From Periconia sp. R9002 (lineage: Eukaryota > Ascomycota > Dothideomycetes > Pleosporales > Periconiaceae): a stretch of 64,000 nucleotides of DNA. Both the position numbers and the translations under genes were made by a program. The notes below the pieces were generated by a model. The model was not told the DNA's origin, ran no database searches, and saw only the letters and a list, made by a program, of their open reading frames with translations. Location: contig JAMAHW010000050.1 of NCBI GenBank assembly GCA_023627715.1, forward strand, positions 62,001 through 126,000. The letters are read 5' to 3'. This document shows positions 49,101-61,957 of the stretch, piece after piece; position 1 is the stretch's first letter, and each line of letters starts with the position of its first letter.

Positions 49101-49367
49101 TCCGAAGTACCTGGGATATAGGAACGAATACATATTCTGTGAGCTGAGCATCAAGAATCCCATCCTGGGAGTTGATGGTATCTAGTGTTTGGACTAAACT
49201 GGCCAGAGCTTTGATCAAACTTGATGGAGCACTTCCTTGCTGAGACAAGTTCGCGGTGATTTGAAGTAGGTGGACACAGGCAGGCTTCAACTTCAGTTTG
49301 TGTTAGTAGTGTATCACTTGAAATCGGAAATTACACCAACCTGCAAAAACACGTGCTGTCTATCCAT
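46189..49367 (-). CDS. TTI1: Tel2-interacting protein 1 (TTI1), HEAT-repeat
   Basis: Two exons, 49341-49367 (MDRQHVFLQ) and 46189-49290, give 1042 residues. The whole protein is alpha-solenoid with repeated hydrophobic helices. Characteristic stretches are LRGGWGGTLSPALSGQLLIL, YGWVIALPRFMQS, ICLNIVSNTCGYSDAR and LWPVLISRLEDSEAYVVANS. TTI1 works with TEL2 and TTI2 in the TTT complex, which helps fold and stabilise the PIKK kinases (ATM, ATR, TOR, Tra1) with Hsp90. An acidic, low-complexity insert occupies about residues 715-800. The first exon is very short, and the frame resumes with LKPACVHLLQI after a 49-nt intron containing CTAAC. It is transcribed divergently from PDS5. Confidence 0.9.
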
Positions 49368-49828
49368 GGCGATGTGAAAATACAAGATCCGAGTCCCATA
49401 ATCGCATAGCGCTGATGCAATTCCACGAAGAGAAAAGTTTATTGAAAGAAGATGCTTTTAGAACAGACGTCGAGTGTACGTCGCGGTCTGGGTAGAAATG
49501 GACCAGTTCGTGATTGGCCAGGTGCTGGCTGCAGCTGACTAAGCCAGAGCTCCCCTCCTTTCCCAACCCAAATGGACATAACTTACGCGTAATTAATTGG
49601 CCTGCTGGCACTCGCCTTACCTACCACTTCCCTGTGCTGCTCACAGCGACAACCACCTTTCTCAACCACCACGCACTACCACTTTCCCCACGCCCACAAC
49701 TCTGCACCGCGCGCATTTCCCACCATCGTCTCCTCGCGCAATCAAGTGCCCCCTCGCCCCAACTCCCCCTCATTGGAGTCACTGCGACACGAATCGACAC
49801 GCGCGCCCACGCGCCGTCACGCGAGGAC
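49368..49828. promoter_or_regulatory. Shared divergent promoter region TTI1 / PDS5
   Basis: About 460 bp between two divergent start codons. The PDS5 side is C-rich (49,590-49,790). An MluI-type ACGCGT box was not seen in the stretch I checked. An upstream in-frame extension of PDS5 is open but has no family character. Confidence 0.55.
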
Positions 49829-52800
49829 ATGGCGACACGCAGCCGGCGCAGTGCCGCGTCTGCAGTCGTCGCGGAAGAGGAGGATTTGCAAGAGGTTCAG
49901 GATGGCCTGCGGAAGCTCAAGTTTCAACAATCGCTCATCAGCCGGCCCGGCAAGCAAGTGGGTGTCACGGAGCTTCTGACGCGACTCCGGAAGCTTTGTG
50001 ATGAGCTGCGCGACATCCCTCAGGAGGAGGCGGATACCGAATCACTCAACCCTGTTGCCAAAGAGCTGGCCCATCAGAGCCTAGTACATCACAAAGATGG
50101 CGGCGTGCGCGCTTGGACAGCCTGTTGCCTGGTGGACATATTCCGTCTGTTTGCCCCCAATGCGCCCTATTCCCCTCCACAACTCAAAGACATCTTCACT
50201 TTGATTGTTACCAAGATTCTTCCTCTCCTTGCCGATCCTTCACATTCGTACAATAGTCAGCACTTATACGTCCTCAAATCGCTCGCCGAGTTCAAGAGCA
50301 TCGTCATCATCACCGACATTCCCGGCTCTGCCCAGCTGACGGGTGCTCTCTTTACCACATGTTTCGATGTACTCTCGGGGCCCTCTAGAGCTTCCAACGG
50401 CGAAGAACTTAGCAAGAACGTCGAACATCACATGACCCAGATTCTATCTATACTGATTGATGAATCACCGACTATTTCGTCAGACATTGTGGATGTTATA
50501 GTGGCGCAGTTTCTCTGGGCCGACCCAATCACTTTGGGAACCTCAGCGAAGGGAAAGAAGAATGCCTCATTGGACAGCAAACAGTCCACGTTGCGACGCA
50601 AGGAGGCACCTCCCGCTTACAATATGGCAAAAAACCTGTGTAATGCTTTCCCTGAGAAAATGGCCCGTTTGTTCGGGTCATATTTCGGTTCAGTCATAGT
50701 CGAGTTTGCTTCGGGGCCAAAAAATATCCGCCATCGCGCAGGGAGCGCGGATGAATCCGAAGACGAAGAAACACGAGGCCCCTCTGAAGATGACATAAAT
50801 GATGCCAGCAAAGCCCATCGATTACTTCGAGAGCTTTGGAGATGTGCTCCTGGTGCCCTGCAAGAGATCATCCCCCATCTTCAAGAAGAATTGGCCACCG
50901 AGAATATCCAGTTGCGCCAGCTTGCGACAGAAACTTTTGGTGATATGATATCTGGTATCGGCGCTGCTGGACCACCACCACCCCCGGACCTGGATCCCGC
51001 AGCATACCCTTCACAAAGCCTTGCTTCTTCATCCCCCGTCCGTGCTTATGATTATCTAACTACACCTGCATCGCTGAATTCCTTCCCTTCCCATTACCCA
51101 GGCGCATATCATGCTTTTCTATCCCGCCAGAATGATAGATCACCCATTATCCGTGCTTCACTGACCACTGGAATTGCGCGGATTATCATGACATCGGCGG
51201 GTGGCGTTGGACTCGACCCCGAAGAAGAGAAGAAGCTCCTAAGTCTTTTTGCAAAGTGCTTGATCGACAGCGACGACCGTGTCCGACTCGCGGCAGTGAA
51301 AGCAATCGAACACTTTGAGTTCAGTGACATAGTAGATAAGCTGGGTAATAATGGCAGCATGTCAGATCCTGGTACCGTCCTCTGGAACTTGGCAGATCGA
51401 ATCAAGGATAAGAAGCCCGTCATACATACAGCAGCTATTAAACTTCTCGGAAATATATGGGGCGTGGCGGCGGGTGCTGTTGCAAGTGGCGAGAGACGTG
51501 TGATTGAGATGCTAGGACCTATTCCATCGAGGATTTTGGAGGCCTGTTATGTTAAAGATGTCGGTATCACTGCTCAGGTCGATACCACGTTCTACGATGC
51601 GCTCTTCCCTCTTAACTACCCGCCCATGAAGCCTAAGGCCACCACCAACGGCTCATCGCAAATCGTCAAAGACAGTCAATCTAGTGCAGAACAAGGATAC
51701 ACCGAAGCTGACTTGGACAAAATCCGAGCAGAACGATTGTTAGTACTTGTCCACGGGCTGGAAGATAAAGCGAAGAAAGTCTTCTTCGCCTACCAAACAA
51801 ATCAGGTTCAGAATGCTACCTTCATGGAATACTTTTTAAAACTTTGCGAGGAGTACAATGGCGGAGTCATGGACAGCGGCGAGCATGAGACCAGAAAGAA
51901 GTTGGACGGCTTCATCTCCTATTATGCCAAAACGATTCCAGACCCGGCTCGGGCTATCGACGATCTCTGGAAATTTGCGAAAGCTCATGATAGGCGAAGT
52001 TATCAGCTTATCCGGTTTTCTATGGCGCCTGACAGTGACTACCGAAAGATCTTCAAGTCGATTGTACGTTGATTCTACTTATTTTACCCACCAAGAGCTA
52101 ATTTCCCAACAGAAAGAGTTCCGCAAAAGGAATGAAGAGAACCCACCAAGTCCTACCTTCTTAGAGTCGTTCATGCCTCTACTGTACCGCGTAGCCCTTC
52201 TTTGTTTCAACAAGAGTCACGTCCCAGCCATCATCGGCTATACTCGTAGCGATCATGGTGGTCTTGGATCGACCGCTCATGAAGTCCTGAAAGAGATCTC
52301 CACGAAACAACCAAAGGTATTTTCTACACACGTGAAGGATTTGTGTAAAACGCTCGAGAGCGAGGCACCGACGGAGAAGGTAACGAATCCACCCGGTGCC
52401 GTGGATGACTTGAAGGCGTGTGCAAGCTTTGCAAAGAAGTTTCCGCAAGATATCCCTTTGAACACGAAAGATAGTCGAAGACTTGTCCAGGGCTTGTTAA
52501 ACTTCGCTCTCTATGGAACACCTGCAAAGGCGTCGAAACATGCTATTACCATCATCATGAGTTCCGACAACAAGAAAGAAGTTCACGCCAAAGAGATACT
52601 GAAGAAGAGTATCACAAATTTCGAGTATGGGTGTAGACATTGGCTGTCTAAGCTAGCAGCACTCAGTCAACTTGTTCTTCTTGCTCACCGTGAATGCGAG
52701 GAAGATATTGACGCTATCGTGGAAATCGCTGTCGAGAATGTCTTGCTTAAAGAACACCCTATCTCTGCGGAGGTCGACGAAGAATGGATGGAAACCCCCG

Positions 52801-54464
52801 ACGAAGATATCAATGCCAGAACATGGGCGCTCCGAATTCTTGTTAATCGACTTCTTGCTCTCCAGGATGAGAAGTCGCTCAGGGAAATAGGAGCCCCCAT
52901 CTTCAAGCTGTTGAATCGAATGGTGAAGGAAGGTGGCGAGGCCTCCAAAAAGAATAATACCCCACTCGCGCATAAAAACCGCCAACGCCTCCTTGCCGCT
53001 AATTTCCTCCTAAAGCTTGCTTCAAGCAGTGTGCTTCGCATAGACAGCCAGATCACACCAACAGACTTCAATGAGCTCGCGCTGGTGGCCAACGATCAGA
53101 ACATCAACATTCGTAAAGGTTTCGCGATGAAACTGATGAAGTATCTCGGTCAAAATCGCCTGCCTACTCGATACTACGCGATTCTTTTCATGTTCGCACA
53201 TGAACCAGATGCGAATCTCAAGGAGTTACTAATGACATGGCTTCGTTCTCGAAGAGCTACCTTCGCCGCAGCAAAGGACCTCTTTCTGGAGACTTCAGTT
53301 TTCGCTCGTTTGCTTAGTCTTATTGCTCACCACCCGGATTTCGCCAAAGAAGAAGATGTTCTGAAACAAATGTCGTCTTTCATACTCTTCTATCTCAAAT
53401 CGATTGCAACAGAGGACAATCTAGCACTCATCTATCACATGGCTGGACGTGTAAAGACAGTGAGAGACGCCATCGATCCCACTGGTCAGAAAGATGAGAA
53501 CCTCTACATTCTCTCTGATCTTGCCCAGGCGCTCATTTTGCTATGGGAAGATCAGAATGGGTGGAGTATGCAGACTTGGCCACAGAAGCAAAAACTCCCG
53601 GGCGGTATATTCAAGCCTCTTGAAAGTCACGAGCGAGGTCAAGAGATTGCACAAAAGCAATATATCGATCGAGACTTTGCTGATGAGCTAGAGCCTTTGG
53701 TCCGCCGAGCGATCAAGAGCAAAAAGAGGAAGGCAGGAGATGAGAATCACAAACCACGAAAGAAAGTTAAGAGCGAAAAACCAAGTGTGAAAAAAGAGCG
53801 CATGATCAAGACACCGAAGAAGAAGAAAAAGAATAATGATAGCGACGATGATGACGTTGGGGGTGGTGCTGTGCCTTCAAGCGGGCCGCGAAGAAAAAGT
53901 GACCGCAAGAGCGGAGCCTATAAAAGCTATGTCGAGGTCTCGAGCGACGAGGACGAATCAGATGCCGAAGCTGGCGCTGAAGTTGAGACCGAAGAGAAAT
54001 CAGACGAAGAGTTGTCAGGTGCCGAATCACCAGCTGAAGAAGACGTGCAGATGGCAGAAGACGAAAGTGGAGCTGAAAAGCCCATAGACGGATATGACGG
54101 TGCGTCGTCAGATCCAGAACCAGAGCCCCCGAAACAGACACCCAGAACAGGCAGATCGGCAAAACGATCAAATGGCATTGCTTCATCAACCCCAGTGTCC
54201 ACGAAACGCAGCAGAGGTAGAGCTACTGCTAAAGACACTGTGGACGAGGTTGAAGAATCTGCGGAAGAAGCAGAACCGCGCGCAAAAAACGCCAAAGCTT
54301 CCGCTGCCAGAACAGTCAAGGCCACAAAGTCAGAAAATCCGACAAAAGGAATGTCCGCTAAGGGCAAAAGAAAAGCAAACGGTGCGAGCGCAGAAGAACC
54401 TCCGTCGAGCCCAGTTGCCAATGGCACTACGGCAGTTCGGCGAAGCGGACGGACGAGGAGTTAA
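49829..54464 (+). CDS. PDS5: Sister chromatid cohesion factor PDS5
   Basis: Two exons, 49829-52063 and 52113-54464, with a 49-nt phase 0 intron, give 1528 residues. The N-terminus MATRSRRSAASAVV is followed by LRKLKFQQSLISRPGKQVGVTELL and the PDS5 signature VRAWTACCLVDIFRLFAPNAPY, then HEAT repeats throughout. From about residue 1275 the protein is a basic then acidic low-complexity tail (KKKKKNNDSDDDD and repeated Glu/Ser runs), ending RRSGRTRS, likely nuclear localisation and disordered. PDS5 binds the cohesin ring and controls cohesin loading, acetylation and release; filamentous fungal homologues are SpoB (BimD) of Sordaria and Aspergillus. ATG 49829 was chosen because earlier in-frame codons lack family character. 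Confidence 0.93.
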
Positions 54465-55203
54465 TCCGACTGTGTCTGCCATGACCATGTATATCGTCTG
54501 TTGCGAGTATTCACCAGTGTGATTACGAACATTACCTTGTTATTTTATCTAATCATCTCTTCGTCTTTTATTGTACCCACAGACATGTAAATGCATTCCG
54601 GGTCTAGGAGTACACAAAATACGGGGAAGGATCAAAGATGGGTTGTTGTTGTGCTGCTTTCTCTTGCTTTTGCTTTCTTCTTTCTCCACTTTCTCCTTTT
54701 CTTCGCCGGGGAAGTGATGACGGAAATGTTCATAGGTTTCATAGTCTGTGAATCAGGCACATGGACCGTCTGCGCCTGCCCATCTGCCATGGTAATGACA
54801 TTCCTCTCTGTCTGTAATCTTATCTACAGTGCTCGCTCGCCTGTTTTTCTCCTGTTATGTGGCTAAGAGAGGCTGTGTGTGGCCTGGCTAACACGAATGA
54901 TACCTAGCTACCTGTCTGCTACTTATTTATCTTGCTATGCGTGTATATCGAGTGGGTTTTTATGTATGTATAGTCGATGGAACAAGGACATGCGAGTTTG
55001 AAGTTGGAAAATATAATGCTGGTCAACGTGCATTGCAGTGATCAAGATAGGAAATCCTAGGTTGTGATGAAGAGTGCGCATTACAAGTTAACAAAAAAGT
55101 CGACCTTTGAGTCTCCTAGACGCTTGATATCTATATAAAACAATGGGTTGAAAAGGAGGAGAATGCCCCGGCCCCTACGCTGTAGGCCATGTTCATACCA
55201 TGA
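54465..55203. other. Convergent intergenic region PDS5 / VMS1
   Basis: The region between converging 3' ends. No gene is supported; it contains a TACCTAGCTACCTG element near 54901. Confidence 0.55.
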
Positions 55204-57223
55204 TCAATTCCCTTGCAACCTCTTCATTCTCTCTTCGGCTGCCCTAGCTCTCCGTTCTCTCTCCAGCCTCGCCCTAGCCTCGGGTGTTAACCCTCTCATC
55301 TCCTCTTCTCTCTTCTCCAACCCGGATTTGACGGGCGCGGCACCTAACGCCTTTCCTCTGCCTAGCCTTGACTCCCTCTTCTTCATGTCATCAGCCTCAC
55401 TTTCTTTCCTTAGCCTTTCTGTTTCCGCTTTTCGACGCGCCGCTTCAACTTTATCTTCCTCCGCTTTTTCTGATTTTTCACGAGCTTCGCGCTTTTCGAG
55501 TTCCGATTTGGTGAGAGCGGAGGGCACACCTGCGGTATCCCAGTCAAAAGCTAATTCTCCAAGTTCAGAGCGAGCGAGCCGGAAGGCATCGCGAGTCGCA
55601 CGGTCGCCGGCTAGTGTGAATGGCGTACGTGCATCATCGTTCATGATGGTAGGATCAGCGCCAGCTTTGGTCAACAACGCTGTGACTACAGGTGCCGAGT
55701 TGAGCGAGGCTGCAAGATGAAGCGGTGTGGGTGTGTGATGATTCGCGGGTACAAAGGTGAACGTTGACGAGATGGCGTTGCTTTTAAGATAATTAAGAAG
55801 AGCAGGGACCTTGGAGCGCTTGATGATGGATGTTATTTGTGTGGTGTGGAGTGCTGCTTCCTCCTCTTCCTTCGTGGGCTTGGGAGGTTTTGGGTGTTTG
55901 AGGGTCGAAGGCGTGGAAACCTTAGTATCTGGTTGAGGTGTATTCAACGCGGCCAGGGCGGCTTCATCGATAGTGCTGTGCTTGACTCTGGTGAGCTCTA
56001 CGAAGCAGCGCATTAACTCCTTCTGCGTTGCTCTCCGTGTACTGAACGGAAAACCCCGATTGCGTCGATCATTGTTGCGAAGCACTTGTCCCTCATAAGG
56101 CCCAAACAGAGTTCGACGATTAGTAGTTCCAGTAGCGCGAATGAAGATCAATTCCGCAGAATCAATCATTGTCTTCCAGCTGGTCAGAAGTTCGCGTACC
56201 TCGGATACTAATGCGGTTTCATTATATCGACGCAGTGAAGAGCCCGCAGAATGTGCTGCCCCCTTTGAAGAATCGTTGGCTGCTTGTGAGCCACCCTGTT
56301 TCCGCCTAGTAGTATATCGGTGGAATGTTTTGTGCGCAATAACAGTTGCTGATCGCTCTTCAACCCCTGCTCGTTTTGCTAGCTTTGGTGCAAGGGATAC
56401 CACCATCGCAGCGAAGTGACCGCCACCGATCATGCAAAGAAAATAATGGGGCCCGATTTCTGAACCTGGTAGAGGAACGCCCCCGTCGGGATTGAGCTTA
56501 GGTGCCGGCATAGAAGGGAGTTGCTTGCTGCGTAAGGCCTCAATGATATGTGCTTCTTCTTGTTGCTCTGCCTCGGTGAAAATTGCTCGATAGATGCCTA
56601 ACGACGTATTATCTGGCAAAGATGATGATGCGAACCAAAGTATGGGCGGCTTGCCCGAGCCCCGTTGCTTCTTTTCCGACGTAAATTCATCGAATTCTGT
56701 GCTAGAGATCTTGGCCTGCTTCTTCAGAAGCGCACTCAACGTCGACTCTTTAGGCTTGGTTCCGTCATTCTCGACATCATCCTCTGACTCCTCTGACTCG
56801 GATCCTGAAATGCTTTCGTCCAAATCGCCAACGAGCTTCTCAAAATCTGCTTCGTCTACCGGCTTCAATCCTTTCAGCTTTTGCTTCAAGTTGTATCCAT
56901 GTAGATCTGATCGAACGTGGTTGCGTTGATCGGAGACTGTCGCGAAGTTTAGGCCGCAAAGATTACATGAAGTTGCTTTGGCTGGAGCGCCATCTTCGGA
57001 TTCCACTCGTTCAGGTGGTTCTTCTCCGGACTTTTCACTCGGCTGCGGAGGTTCTTTATTCGAATGCTGGGGCTGTGTTTTGAGGGTAATAGTCGAAAGG
57101 ATTTCCTCTGGGAGGTCAAATACTGCGTGAACGTGTTAATGGTAAGGCAACAGTGGTGATTGACGAAATGCATATATTACCATAGAGTGGCTTTGAAATC
57201 AAGGCCTCCCCTGATAGCGCCAT
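55204..57223 (-). CDS. VMS1: Peptidyl-tRNA hydrolase/endonuclease VMS1 (ANKZF1 family)
   Basis: Two exons, 57181-57223 and 55204-57122, encode 653 residues. The start MALSGEALISKPLYVFDLP precedes a C2H2 zinc finger (CNLCGLNFATVSDQRNHVRS, about residues 71-95). The VLRF1 release-factor-like domain follows with GGGHFAAMVVSL, VIAHKTFHRYTTRRKQGGSQ and LIFIRATGTTNRRTLFGPYE; the GGSQ Gln is the expected catalytic position. Two ankyrin repeats lie near THHPTPLHLAASLN-type sequence (HHTPTPLHLAASLNSAPVV). The C-terminus ends with a charged coiled helix and RERRARAAEER, which fits the VCP/Cdc48-interacting motif RX5AAX2R. VMS1 releases stalled nascent chains from 60S subunits in ribosome quality control and links to Cdc48. 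Confidence 0.93.
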
Positions 57224-58514
57224 GCCTTTATTCTATCGCTGTGTTTGTAGCGTATTAGACTGGTTGATCCGCGACCAGCTTATACGGTTGATATATGCTT
57301 AAACTAGGCGGCGGGTGGCGGTGCGTGGTGGGGGTGAGTCAACTTGTCAACGTCACTTTACCGAGTCAAGCGATTGCCAAGACATTAATGCATTCATTAT
57401 TCATATCTGCATATCGTGGCTCACATAGCTACCTTTAATACGCGGGAACGATCTACGCCTAGGAAGTGATACTTTTTCATGGGTTTTCAAAGGCCAGACT
57501 TAACTGTTGTGGCCTCACATAGCCTAACACGCAGTGGTGGATACTGCTTCGTACTTACGCCTAGCTAATAGGTCCTTCTCCTTTTAAGCACACACAAAAA
57601 AATATTAAGAAAGCTTATTTCGGTTAGGTTTACGCCGTCGAAAATACGTATATAACTAATAGTTGCGTGTTGGTGTTGCCTATAGACTCCCCTATCTGTT
57701 TCAAGGCGTCAAGTCCGGATAACGTGAGCGCGGTCACCAGTGCATATGCAATATGCATTGCAAAGTATCATAGGGTGACAGCTAAATATAAGAAATATTC
57801 GGGAGTATTATCTTTTAATGCAGGATCATGTACTTGCGTCATAATGTTCCGACTTACGCCGTACAATTGTTCGTACGCGGGCGATGCTGCTTCGCCTCTT
57901 GGTTTACGCGCCATTGAGATCGCCCCGATCTTCGTAAGATTATGCGCTTGCTGTGAATAAACTCTGACGCATTGATCAGATCTGACCCACCATTACGGTA
58001 CTAGGAATGCGTGTTCATCTGAAATCCCCAGTTCTTCCAATCTCTGTACAGCTGTAAAACTGGAAAGCGAATTCAAGGCCTGTATAACCTCCATTTCATG
58101 CATAAGGCTGTGATATCAAAACGTGTTGTTTACGTTCAAGTGTTCCGAACCGTTTATATCAGATCGCTCATGGCGATTGAGAGTTTGAATGGGGGAAAAC
58201 CCCACGATGTTCCCCTACAGCCGGGGTGTAACTGAAAATTCTAAGCCCATGGTAGGGAAGATGTTTTGTTTCAGCAATGTCACCAGCAACTGATCTTGCT
58301 TCGCCTCCACGGGTAGGTTTCAAATTTTGAATTTGGGCCTAAGTGCAGGAAACGGCGACATAGCCCTCTTCCAATGTACAAAAATGAATGGCACATGGAG
58401 AGAAGTATTTAATGAGAGCGGGCCCAAAGCCTTCGCCAAAACACTGACTTCACGCTCTTCTAGTTCATCAACTGGCTCTCCACCCATCAAAAAGTGTTTG
58501 AATCGCTAGACATC
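57224..58514. other. AT-richer intergenic region
   Basis: The region between VMS1 and the secreted protease gene. From about 57,540 it is AT-richer, with long A runs near 57,596 and many TA-rich words. No gene or terminal repeats are seen; a degraded repeat is possible. Confidence 0.45.
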
Positions 58515-61500
58515 ATGCGTCCGTTTTCAAGCCATATCGGGCTTATTTTTTTGTCACTGTTGACTGGCAGCGCGCATGCCGGCGTTTACTACGATACAAC
58601 GTCTTGCAAGAGTATGTATAAGCCCAATTTCAGAATGAACAGGACAGAATACTAAGCAGAGTAGAATACGAAGATCTTTTGAACAAAGGGTTCAGATCGG
58701 CACTTGAACTCAACAGTGATGCCCTGCAGGCTCTGGGACAACGAGGCTCAGGGGGTGCGCTATGGACCTTTCCGGACTCCGAAGTGAAAGACATGGCTGC
58801 TCGAATATTCGGCGTTAATGGCGCTTCTGACTCGAAAGTAAACATCAATCTGGACGTAGCGGGAAAATTCGACCTCATAAAAAGTGATTGAAGCATCTAA
58901 CCCCAAGTTGCCAAACTTAGACTGACAAATAGCAGCCAGCTTTCAGTATATTCGCGACAATTTCGGTATTGCACAATCGCCATTCGTACAAACTGATGAA
59001 GAGGCCGAACGTTTGAAGGATACGGATGTGGTTAGTCGTCCCCGACACCCAGCACTCACGCTGATCGTGTGCCATACGTTCAATATTCTTTCGCTAACGA
59101 CTATAATAGCTTGTGTATTGTGACTTGAATCATCTCAAGGAGTACGGTCCAAACTGGAGAGCCCCTACTAGGACAGATGAAGGTATAATGCTGGGAGCTG
59201 ACTACGACTCGTGCAAGAAGGGCAGCACATATGCCACCACCCAGCTTAATGACGGCACGAGACAAGTTACGACACTGTGCCAGATGCCGAAGGTAACTTT
59301 GCTGCTTCGAACCCCAGGAAGCACGGGACTGACTGACTCTGCGATAGTGGGCCAAGATGAAATACAACGTAATCGCCGACCGATCAGACAAATGGCTGAA
59401 GAAAAATGGAGGCTTCAAAGATTTCTGCAACTACTTAGTACACAACAAGAAGTGGGAAGTAGATTACTACAGCTTCTTCGACCTGACGTTGCTTCATGAA
59501 GTCAGTATATGTGTCTATAGCCCTGAATCCTATGACTGATAGTGGCTCTTAGTTGACCCATGCCGTTACTGGCAAAAGGGTCGATCCAGATGATACTACA
59601 AAGGGGTGGGCACGTATCCGCACGGCCGATGAAGGGAAAAACGGTGGATATGAATGGGATGCCATTCATACTCTATCGACAGGTACCGGCTGGCGAAACG
59701 CTGGTAAGCAAGACCAAAATCTGTGATGAAAATCGATCTAACATTGCCAGATTCATATGCGTATTTCGGACTTGGTACAGTGTAACAGTCACTGCCTAGC
59801 ATCATCGACACTAACATTCTGTGTAGGAGCCTGGATGTTGAAAAACAAACAAACAAGGATACAGAACAACGCATGCCTGACACAGATTGATAACTACCGC
59901 TATGGCAGCCAGGCAGCAAATATAGACAAAAATTGGGCTCCGCCAGCGCAGAAGAGAGGGTTATCTCTTGACGCGACGGACGTGATTAACTCGCTCGTCA
60001 TGCGTGCTGCGAGCACTAGTTCCAGCAGCAGTTCACGAAGCTCATCGGTTACCTCAAGCAGTACCTCGCGGAACTCAACTTCAGTAACAACCACAGCTAG
60101 TCGAAATTCCACGTTGTCGAGTTCCGCAACCTCGTCTCTTTCAGCCTCAAAATCCAAAGCCGGTACCGCTTCAGGCTCTGCTACTTCTAAATCCTCGAGC
60201 ACTTCCAAAGCCTCAAGCTCTAACGCCTCAAGCTCTTCTAAAGCCGCGAGCACTGCGCCAGGATCTGCTACATCTAAATCCTCGAGCGCTGCGCTAGGCT
60301 CTTCCTCAAAGTCATCGACTGGACCCATCACAACAAGTTCGACTACTGGCCTGCCTGCAAGTTTCTTCTCTGCCACACCTACCGTGACTCCCGCCTCCGG
60401 CTTTGTTCTGTGCTCGGCATCAACAACATGTACGAAGCCTACTCCTACCTGGCTTGAAACTATCACTCCCGCGCCCTCTGGATTCTTCATCAACACGATT
60501 CCAGACCTCAAAGCAGTCCCTACCAAGAAAGTGAAACAGAATGAGAATGATGACGATAGCAAAGCCATCACTTTCGTCAAACTCGAGCTCCCCAAAGACA
60601 AGTGCGATCCTCTACCCAAGCCAAAAGCAGGTGGTCTTTTGGGTGTTGTAGCCAACATAGCCAACAAGGCAATGGACACGGTTATGGATGCTGCGTGCCA
60701 CATGGAATTCCCCGTGATAGACGGCAACATGCCCGACTGGCTCGAATTGACCAAGTTTCCTGCCCTCACCGGCTACACAGAGCCGGGAAGCACACCCAAC
60801 GATCCCAATGATCCGAGCAAATCGGCAAGCGCCAGCAAATCAGCAAGCTCCAGCAAATCGTCAAGCTCCAGCACATGTAAGCCTTCCGGTGTGCCTCAAT
60901 GTAAAGCTACGGCAGTGATTTCGGGATCGAAGACGGTTTCGACGGCAACGTCTTGCACGACTGTCAGCGCATGCTCCACAGCCGGCGCGACAGAGGTTAC
61001 GAAAACTACAATTAGCTGCTCTGCTACTGGATTCGCGCAGTGCAAGGGAACTGATATAATCTCTGGTACAAGCACTAAGAGCTATGCGACCACTTGCTCC
61101 ACCATTACGGCTTGTTCAGGTACTGCGACCACGTCTATTTCAAGTAAGTCCCCTTCTTAGTTATTTGCTATCCTTTTACCCTATTCACGTCGTCGTGAAA
61201 ATGTCGCAAGCACCCCATTCGCTAACTTCCCACTCCCAGAATCCACCGTATCTCCCACAGGAACAGAGATTCCCCACCCGGAACCCGAGGCGAACTGGCT
61301 TGACCATGAAGAATGCTTCCAAAGCCTAATGGAAAATTCAGCAACCACGATCGACAACGCGGCCTTTGGTTCCTGCCTTGGTGTCTCCATGGATCCTGTG
61401 GCTGCGACCGGTTCGTCCTCAGCGGGCACTTCGTCCGCACCGAAATCGACAGGCGCGACGACAACTAGTAGCCCGGCCAGCAAAACGACAGGAGCAAGTA

Positions 61501-61957
61501 GTGTGGTGTCTTCGCGTTCATCTACGCCTGTGCCTTCAACCTCAAAATCAGCTTCGCCTACGCCTTCATCTGCGTCTGCCACGCCTAAACCTTCCAACTC
61601 ATCCACGTCATCATCCGCATCTAAATCTGCGTCTGCCACGCCTAAACCCTCACCCTCATCTGCGTCGTCATCCGCGTCTAAATCTTCACCTTCACCTTCG
61701 CCAGTATCTTCGGCGACCCCTTCCCCCACGCCCAGTGCATACACATGCAAGCAATAGTAAGTTCTGCTTCCTCTCCTCCAATCTTTCGTCACATGGGAAA
61801 CTAATCGTCTGTGTGTAGTGCGGTTGACCCCAACCAGTGTGAGTGCACATTGAATGTCTGTGACACGAGCAAGCAGGTTTGTAGTGTGGTTGTTTTGAAG
61901 TCGAATGCGCACTGCGATGATAAGTGTGGCGGCTGTCAGGCCACTTTTCCCAGCTGA
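58515..61957 (+). CDS. Secreted M35-like zinc metalloprotease with Ser-rich stalk and Cys-rich modules
   Basis: Ten exons: 58515-58615, 58660-58883, 58936-59030, 59110-59292, 59357-59500, 59553-59703, 59751-59774, 59827-61143, 61240-61756 and 61819-61957, about 964 residues. Exon 1/2 splice positions are uncertain by a few bases; the others keep frame. A signal peptide (..LSLLTGSAHA|GVYYD) precedes a protease domain of about 340 residues with the zinc motif HELTH (split by a phase 0 intron) and NADSYAYFG, as in aspzincin-type (M35/Lys-specific) peptidases. A long Ser/Thr stalk, a KxD-rich middle domain (LPKDKCDPLPKPKAGG), two related Cys modules (GVPQCKATAVISGSKTVST and GFAQCKGTDIISGTSTKSY), a second Ser/Pro stalk and a Cys-rich end module (QCECTLNVCDTS, CDDKCGGC) follow. 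Substrate unknown; a secreted or wall-bound role is inferred. Confidence 0.82.
61569..61682 (+). repeat. 57-bp coding minisatellite, two copies
   Basis: Two adjacent 57-bp units in exon 9 of the protease gene, encoding near-identical 19-residue blocks with SASATPKPS and SSSASK. They form part of the second Ser-rich stalk. Confidence 0.8.
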
